The notes under the pieces are model-generated. The model had not been told where the DNA came from and did no database searches. It saw only the letters and a program-made list of their open reading frames with translations. Of a stretch of DNA of 64,000 bases, positions 58,823 through 64,000 are shown piece by piece. Each line of letters opens with the position of its first letter. The stretch's first letter is position 1. Made by a program: the position numbers and the translations under genes. The stretch comes from Brevibacterium renqingii (GTDB lineage Bacteria; Actinomycetota; Actinomycetes; Actinomycetales; Brevibacteriaceae), in assembly GCF_017808105.1 (NCBI RefSeq), contig NZ_JADBHF010000017.1:1-64000 (forward strand), in the 5' to 3' direction.

Positions 58823-58886
58823 GGACTTCTCCTTCTGCCTGTCGACTCGCGACGGGTCCCACCCGCCGATCGGCTTCACCCATGCA

Positions 58887-58914
58887 ACATCGGACCGTGG
58901 TCCCACTATTCCCT
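58887..58914 (-). promoter_or_regulatory. SigR-type promoter upstream of sigR
   Basis: On the minus strand GGGAAT (58914-58909) is followed after 19 nt by GTT (58889-58887). This matches the GGAAT-N18/19-GTT consensus of SigR/SigH and lies about 65 bp before the sigR ATG, as expected for autoregulation. Prediction from sequence only. Confidence 0.65.
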
Positions 58915-58966
58915 GTACAGCGGTTATGCTTGCCATTGAGATGCCCGCCACGTAGGAAGGACCACA

Positions 58967-59464
58967 GTGTCTCCCATCCGATTCATCGCACGGCCCATGT
59001 TGGCCGCCGGCTACATCCTCAACGGCGTCGATCGTCTGCGTCGGCCGGAGGCCGCTGCAGCATCGGTCGGTCCTCTGCTCAACCAGGCTCGCAAAAGGAT
59101 CGATGTGCCCGTGGACGCTCCGACTCTCGCGCGCGCCACCGGCGTCGCCCAGGTCGCGGCAGGTTCGCTGCTGGCCATCGGACGCTTCCCCCGCATCAGT
59201 GCTTCGATCCTCGTCGGCACTTACCTGCTCGACACAGTGGGTGAGCGTCTCGCAGCGGAGAAGACCACGTCGAAGGAAGAGAAGAAGGCTCGCACCGAGC
59301 GCACGCTGCAGCGGACCTCCATGCTCGGCGGTGCGCTCCTGGCCAGCGTCGACACCGCCGGTCGGCCCGGCCTGTGGTGGCGCACGCAGCATGCTGCCGA
59401 GGACCTGTGGTCCAGCGTCGAAGACACGTCCAAGCAGGCACTGAGCGCACTCGGAGTTGACTGA
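58967..59464 (+). CDS. DoxX-family membrane protein
   Basis: Protein of 165 aa with a first segment [22 protein letters not shown], an [19 protein letters not shown] helix and a [15 protein letters not shown] helix, the usual DoxX layout. The family is linked to thiol or redox homeostasis in mycobacteria. The place next to sigR fits that, but the link is inference. GTG start behind AGGAAGG. Divergent from sigR over 144 bp; its 3' end overlaps the aroA start. Confidence 0.8.
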   Translation: MSPIRFIARPMLAAGYILNGVDRLRRPEAAAASVGPLLNQARKRIDVPVDAPTLARATGVAQVAAGSLLAIGRFPRISASILVGTYLLDTVGERLAAEKTTSKEEKKARTERTLQRTSMLGGALLASVDTAGRPGLWWRTQHAAEDLWSSVEDTSKQALSALGVD

Positions 59465-60797
59465 CATCCCCACTGACACACTCCCGGCGGCCGGCGACTG
59501 GAAGGCGCCGGTCGGCGGCTCGGGCATCACTGCCACCGTTTCCGTCCCCGGTTCGAAATCGCTGACGAACCGGTATCTCGTCCTCGCCGCGCTGGCTGAG
59601 TCAGCCTCTGTCCTCAGAGGATGGCTGCGCAGCCGGGACACGCTGCTCATGATCGAGGCGCTGCGCAGACTCGGTGCCGTCATCGACGAAGACGGCGATG
59701 TGCTCCATATCGAACCCATCGATCTCACCGTCTCCCCTTCACCGGCTCGCTCCGAGTCCCCGGCCGATCCGGTGACCATCGACTGCGGACTGGCCGGAAC
59801 CGTCATGCGCTTCATCCCTCCGCTGGCCGCGCTCACCGGTCGCGAAGTCGTGATCGACGGTGACGAGCAAGCGCGCGTGCGGCCGATGTCCGTGACTGTG
59901 GACTCCTTGGTCCGTCTCGGTGCGTCGATCTCCTCGCCCAACGGTCTGCTGCCGCTGAGCATCCACGCCTCCTCTCAGCCGCGCGGCGGCCATCTCGAGA
60001 TCGATGCCGGTGCTTCGAGCCAGTTCGTCTCCGGACTCCTGCTGACGGCACCCGTCATGCCTTTGGGACTCGACCTGGTCAACACCGGGGCCGCGGTGCC
60101 CAGCCGCACCCATGTCGATATGACGATCGAGGTCCTCAGGGACGCCGGAGTCGACATCAGCGAACCCGAACCCGAACACTGGGTTGTGGAGCCTGGTCTG
60201 CCGCGCGGACTCGACGTCGAGGTCGAACCCGACCTGTCCAACGCCGCTGCCTTCGCCGCGGCCGCACTCGCCTCCGGTGGCTCGGTCACCGTCGCGGACT
60301 GGCCGGTGCACACCACTCAGGCCGGGGACGAATTCCGCAGGATCGCTGAGGCCTTCGGCGCAGATGTGGTCCTCGACCGCGAGGGCCTGCACGTGCGGGG
60401 ACCGGAGACTCTCGAGGCAGTCGATCTCGACCTCTCCGCGGTCGGCGAACTCACCCCGGTCGTCTCCGCCCTGGCGGCCCTGGCAAACGGAACCTCGCAC
60501 CTGCGCCGGATCGGGCATCTGCGCGGACACGAGACGGATCGGTTGGCTGCTCTCACCCGGGAACTCGGTGCCGTCGGAGTCGAAGTCGTGGAACATCCGG
60601 ATGCACTGACGATCACCGGAACCACGGACCTTCGGGCAGCCCTGTGGCACACCTACCACGACCATCGCATGGTGATGGCCGGCGCGATCCTCGCCCTGCG
60701 CACCAAAGGGCTGGTCGTCGAGAACGCGGGAACCGTGGCCAAGACGCTGCCGGATTTCATCCAGCTGTGGGAAGCCATGCTCTCCTCCGGGACCTGA
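59457..60797 (+). CDS. aroA: 3-phosphoshikimate 1-carboxyvinyltransferase (EPSP synthase)
   Basis: Enzyme of 446 aa joining PEP and shikimate 3-phosphate in chorismate synthesis; target of glyphosate. Blocks seen: [32 protein letters not shown], a QARVRPMS loop, [14 protein letters not shown] with the catalytic Glu/Asp region, and [11 protein letters not shown]. The TTG at 59457 overlaps the DoxX stop by 8 bp; its ribosome-binding site is poor, so the start is less sure than the identity. Confidence 0.95.
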   Translation: MTDIPTDTLPAAGDWKAPVGGSGITATVSVPGSKSLTNRYLVLAALAESASVLRGWLRSRDTLLMIEALRRLGAVIDEDGDVLHIEPIDLTVSPSPARSESPADPVTIDCGLAGTVMRFIPPLAALTGREVVIDGDEQARVRPMSVTVDSLVRLGASISSPNGLLPLSIHASSQPRGGHLEIDAGASSQFVSGLLLTAPVMPLGLDLVNTGAAVPSRTHVDMTIEVLRDAGVDISEPEPEHWVVEPGLPRGLDVEVEPDLSNAAAFAAAALASGGSVTVADWPVHTTQAGDEFRRIAEAFGADVVLDREGLHVRGPETLEAVDLDLSAVGELTPVVSALAALANGTSHLRRIGHLRGHETDRLAALTRELGAVGVEVVEHPDALTITGTTDLRAALWHTYHDHRMVMAGAILALRTKGLVVENAGTVAKTLPDFIQLWEAMLSSGT

Positions 60798-60798
60798 G

Positions 60799-61854
60799 AT
60801 GGCGAAGATCTACCGCGACGAGGACTACCGTCCCCGACCGAACCGGCGCGGTTCACGTCCCCGGACGAAAAACCGCCCCGACCACACCGACGCCGTGTCC
60901 GGCCTGGTCACAGCCGTCGATCGGGGGCGGTATCGGGTCACTCTCGCCGATTCGGTGGGGGAATTCACGACACCGGCGCACTCGCAGGCCGGGTCAGAGG
61001 ACCGCTGCCGCTCCGCCTCGGTGACGGCTGTGCGCGCCTCGCACCTGCGCCGTCGGGCCATCGTCCCCGGAGACATCGTCAAGCTCGTCGGGGACACCTC
61101 GGGCCGATCCGGCACGCTGGCTCGTCTGGTCGAGATCACCGAACGGCAGAACCTGCTGCGACGCAGCGCCGATGACACCGACCCGACCGAACGCGTCATC
61201 GTCGCCAACGTCGATGTCTTGGGCATCGTCACCGCCACAGTGGACCCCGAGCCCTCATACGGACTCATCGATCGTGCCCTCGTCGCCGCCTTCGATGCGG
61301 ACATCACTCCGCTGCTCATCATCACCAAGACCGATCTGCGGTCTGCTGCTGAGATCAGGCAGCGGTTCTTCGCCAGCGGAGTCGACATCGTCGAGTCGGC
61401 TCTCGACCCGGAGAATGAGAGGGTCGACACGGAGATCGCAGACAGGCTGGCGGACAGGATGAGTGTCCTCGTCGGGCACTCGGGGGTCGGCAAATCGACG
61501 CTGACGAACGCACTCGTGCCCGCCGCCGAACGCGCCACGGGGCATGTCAACGACGTCACGGGACGCGGACGGCACACCTCGTCCTCGGCCGTGTGCCTCC
61601 CGCTCGCGGGCGGGGGCTGGCTCATCGACACTCCCGGCGTGCGCAGCTTCGGACTCGCGCACGTCGACCGGGAGACGGTGCTGTCTGCCTTTCCCGAACT
61701 CGTCGCCGCCACTGCTGACTGCCCCCGCGGCTGCACCCACCTGTCGGACTCCCCCGGCTGCCGCCTCGACGACTGGGTCGCCGAGGGGCACGCCGGCCCC
61801 GGAGGAGTCTCACGGCTGGAGTCCCTGCGTCGGCTGCTGCCCTCGACTGGATAG
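60799..61854 (+). CDS. rsgA: Ribosome small-subunit GTPase RsgA
   Basis: Circularly permuted GTPase of 351 aa that checks 30S maturation. An N-terminal basic tail and OB fold are followed by G4 TKTD, then G1 GHSGVGKST, then G3 DTPG, in the permuted order. The C-terminal zinc knuckle is CPRGCTH with a later Cys. It starts 1 bp after aroA. Confidence 0.95.
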   Translation: MAKIYRDEDYRPRPNRRGSRPRTKNRPDHTDAVSGLVTAVDRGRYRVTLADSVGEFTTPAHSQAGSEDRCRSASVTAVRASHLRRRAIVPGDIVKLVGDTSGRSGTLARLVEITERQNLLRRSADDTDPTERVIVANVDVLGIVTATVDPEPSYGLIDRALVAAFDADITPLLIITKTDLRSAAEIRQRFFASGVDIVESALDPENERVDTEIADRLADRMSVLVGHSGVGKSTLTNALVPAAERATGHVNDVTGRGRHTSSSAVCLPLAGGGWLIDTPGVRSFGLAHVDRETVLSAFPELVAATADCPRGCTHLSDSPGCRLDDWVAEGHAGPGGVSRLESLRRLLPSTG

Positions 61855-61863
61855 GCTGAGGGC

Positions 61864-62655
61864 ATGAACGACCTCGACCTGGCGATCGAACTCGCCGACC
61901 TCGCCGACGGCATCAGCCTCCCGCATTTCACGGACCAGGACTTCACCGTCGAGACGAAACCCGATCTCACGCCGGTCACCGAATGCGACCGCGCTGTGGA
62001 GAAGGCCATCATGGACCGACTGGCCCAGGCGCGCCCGGACGACAGCGTCCTCGGCGAGGAATTCGGCTCACACGGAGATTCATCACGACGCTGGATCATC
62101 GACCCCATCGACGGCACGAAGAACTTTGTCCGCGGGGTTCCCATCTGGGCGAGCCTCATCTCGCTCTACGACGGTGAGGAGTATCTGCTCGGTGTGGTCT
62201 CCGCGCCGGCATTGGGCCGACGCTGGTGGGCCGCGGCCGGTCAGGGGGCCTTCGCTTCGGCGTTGGGCGCGCCGGCGAAACGGATATCGGTGTCCGAAGT
62301 CGACCGTCTCTCGGATGCGTCGCTGTCCTATGCCTCGCTGTCCGGATGGAAGGAACTGGGCGTGCTCGACGAGTTCCTCGAACTCGCCGAATCCATGTGG
62401 CGCACCCGCGGCTACGGTGATTTCTACTCGTATATGCTCCTGGCCGAAGGCGCCGTCGACCTCGCCTGCGAACCGGAGCTCGCCCTCTACGACATGGGAG
62501 CCCTTGCGCCCATCGTGGTCGAGGCCGGAGGAGCATTCACGAACACCGTGGGACTCCCCGGGCCCTTCGGCGGCAATGCCGTCGCGAGCAACTCCCGATT
62601 CCACGAGTCGGTCCTCGACCGGCTCGGCCGAGTCGCACCGAAGGAGACCGAGTGA
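61864..62655 (+). CDS. hisN: Histidinol-phosphatase, inositol monophosphatase fold
   Basis: Mg2+-dependent phosphatase of 263 aa. Metal-binding motifs are GEEFG and WIIDPIDGTKNFVRG; the C-terminal motif is ALYDMGALAPIVVEAGG. The FVRGVP sequence after the metal site and the aroA-rsgA-hisN order match actinobacterial histidinol-phosphatases (histidine synthesis), although an inositol monophosphatase cannot be fully excluded. Confidence 0.88.
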   Translation: MNDLDLAIELADLADGISLPHFTDQDFTVETKPDLTPVTECDRAVEKAIMDRLAQARPDDSVLGEEFGSHGDSSRRWIIDPIDGTKNFVRGVPIWASLISLYDGEEYLLGVVSAPALGRRWWAAAGQGAFASALGAPAKRISVSEVDRLSDASLSYASLSGWKELGVLDEFLELAESMWRTRGYGDFYSYMLLAEGAVDLACEPELALYDMGALAPIVVEAGGAFTNTVGLPGPFGGNAVASNSRFHESVLDRLGRVAPKETE

Positions 62656-63920
62656 TGCCTGATATCCGCCGCGCGGGCCTGTGGCACGCGATGGCCGAGT
62701 CCGCGGGACTGACCAATCCCGATGGAACCATCGGCGAAACGATCTACGGTCAGATGACCGAGCTCGCAGCACAGCTCGGCGCGGTCAACCTCGGTCAGGG
62801 AGCGCCGGGGACCGAACCACCGTCCGAACTCATCGACGCCAGCACCGAGGCGATGCGAGCCGGATTCAACCAGTACGCCCCGGGACAGGGCTTTCCGCAG
62901 CTGCTCGAGGCCGTCGCCCAGCAGCGCGAACGCGATTTCGGGCAGCGGGTCGATCCTGCCGAGGTGCTCTACACCGCCGGCGCCACCGAGGGGCTGACGG
63001 CCGCGATCCTCGCACTCCTGCCCCGCGGCCGCAGCCTCGTCGCCTTCGAACCGTTCTACGACTCCTATCCCGCCGCCGTCACCGCTGCCGGAGGCAGTCT
63101 GCACACGGTGCCGATCCTGCCCGACGGCTATGGGGGATTCACACCCGACTGGGACCTCTTCGACCGGGTCGTCGGCGAGGTGGACCCGGCGATCATCCTC
63201 GTCAACACCCCGCACAACCCCACCGGCTGCATCTTCTCCGCGGACGACCTCGCTCATATCGGACGTGCCGCCGAAGCCGCAGACGCCTGGGTCCTCTCCG
63301 ACGAAGTCTACGAACAGCTCGTCCTCACCGAGCAGGCCCATATTCCTCCGGCCGTGGCCATCGAGGACGCGGCACGGGTCGTCACGGTCTCCTCGGCGGG
63401 CAAATCCTGGAACGCCACGGGATGGAAGATCGGGTGGGTCATCGCTCCTCCCGAGGTGCGTGAGGCGATCCAGGCGGTCAAGCAGTTCCTCACCTTCACC
63501 GCCGGCGGCCCGATGCAGATCGGCATGGCGACGATGCTGACCAGCGATTCCCGCTTCGTTGAGGAGAACCGCGCATCATTGGCCGCCCGCGCCGAGGTGC
63601 TCGTGCCCGCCTGCCGCACTGTGCCGGGAGCGATCGTGTCGACGCCGCAGGCCGGGTACTTCACCGTCATGGACTTCTCTGCGCTGACCGATCTCGATGC
63701 CTTTGCGCTCAACGACCTGCTGGCCAGGGAATTCTCCCTCGTCGGGATTCCGGTGCCAGCTCTCTGCAGGCCCGGCAGCCCGGCCTACAGCGCCTATCGC
63801 TCGTCGATCCGGTATTCGTTCTGCAAGTCCGTCGCCGACGTCGACAAGGGCGCACAGCAGTTCATCGCGCTCGGAAGTCATCTCCGGCAGTACCCTGAGG
63901 CCCTGAAGCTTCGGAGCTGA
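62655..63920 (+). CDS. PLP-dependent aminotransferase, class I/II
   Basis: Fold I aminotransferase of 421 aa. The PLP lysine is in SSAGKSWNATGWKIGW; NTPHNPTG and SDEVYEQL bind the cofactor. It resembles the DapC/YbdL/kynurenine aminotransferase group, so N-succinyl-diaminopimelate or an aromatic/methionine substrate is possible. The ATG at 62655 shares its first base with the hisN stop; a GTG at 62652 is equally placed behind AAGGAG. Confidence 0.9.
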   Translation: MPDIRRAGLWHAMAESAGLTNPDGTIGETIYGQMTELAAQLGAVNLGQGAPGTEPPSELIDASTEAMRAGFNQYAPGQGFPQLLEAVAQQRERDFGQRVDPAEVLYTAGATEGLTAAILALLPRGRSLVAFEPFYDSYPAAVTAAGGSLHTVPILPDGYGGFTPDWDLFDRVVGEVDPAIILVNTPHNPTGCIFSADDLAHIGRAAEAADAWVLSDEVYEQLVLTEQAHIPPAVAIEDAARVVTVSSAGKSWNATGWKIGWVIAPPEVREAIQAVKQFLTFTAGGPMQIGMATMLTSDSRFVEENRASLAARAEVLVPACRTVPGAIVSTPQAGYFTVMDFSALTDLDAFALNDLLAREFSLVGIPVPALCRPGSPAYSAYRSSIRYSFCKSVADVDKGAQQFIALGSHLRQYPEALKLRS

Positions 63921-63951
63921 GTCTCCGCGGTCTCCGCCGACGGAGACGCAC

Positions 63952-63988
63952 GAAGGGGCGAACCGCATCGTATGCGGTTCGCCCCTTC
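63952..63988 (+). terminator. Terminator at the window end
   Basis: A 17-bp stem (GAAGGGGCGAACCGCAT) with a 3-nt loop, 31 bp after the aminotransferase stop. It ends the doxX-aroA-rsgA-hisN-aminotransferase run. Confidence 0.8.
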
Positions 63989-64000
63989 TGTCGAGCTCTG

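Overview
The window is 64 kb of high-GC chromosomal DNA from an actinobacterium. Four features point there: a sigR/rsrA-type sigma/zinc anti-sigma pair of the mycothiol redox system, NucS mismatch endonuclease, a one-polypeptide 2-oxoglutarate decarboxylase (Kgd), and the 24-aa ribosomal protein bL37. Protein character and gene order suggest Micrococcales, possibly Brevibacterium; the genus is my inference and was not tested. The DNA is densely packed with housekeeping genes, many overlapping by 1-4 bp. I see no prophage, insertion sequence, CRISPR array, plasmid origin or defence island.

Layout. 1-0.6 kb: tRNA-Gly(TCC) and tRNA-Pro(TGG). 0.6-16.5 kb: a Zn alcohol dehydrogenase, then a block ordered much like the mycobacterial rpiB to ssb-paralogue region: rpiB, an Rv2466c-like DsbA-fold oxidoreductase, pepN, mscS, glbO, a conserved hypothetical, two thioesterases, ettA, a lipoprotein and an SSB paralogue. 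Two tandem membrane-associated GTPases follow. 16.7-21.7 kb: tRNA-Arg(TCT), two small proteins, a thiolase, a DivIVA/Scy-like coiled-coil protein and nucS. 21.8-43 kb: a long minus-strand array, read in its own direction as nrtL, lysA, hom, thrC, thrB, rho, prfA, prmC, tsaC, wecA, atpI-like, atpBEFHAGDC, a DUF2550-type gene and murA. 43-53 kb: an MFS carrier, a FtsX/MacB-type ABC exporter, tRNA-Arg(CCG), a VanY-type peptidase, two CNNM/CBS membrane proteins and guaB1. 53-64 kb: kgd, a degenerate SGNH-fold gene, bL37, rsrA-sigR, a DoxX-like gene, aroA, rsgA, hisN and an aminotransferase.

The minus-strand array joins aspartate-family amino-acid synthesis (lysine, threonine), transcription and translation termination (Rho, RF1 and its methylase PrmC), tRNA t6A synthesis, cell-envelope precursor synthesis (WecA, MurA) and the F1Fo ATP synthase.

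The items most worth a second look are small departures from the expected: MurA with Asp in place of the fosfomycin-target Cys; an Rv2466c-like protein with CPWA instead of CPWC; PrmC probably starting at CTG; an ArgRS-like protein lacking the catalytic domain; an 86-aa ATP synthase epsilon; a SGNH protein without catalytic residues; no rpmE between rho and prfA; MtrA-like boxes upstream of the VanY gene; and a SigR-type promoter upstream of sigR. I did not find a convincing undescribed multi-gene system. The tandem GTPase pair is the nearest candidate.
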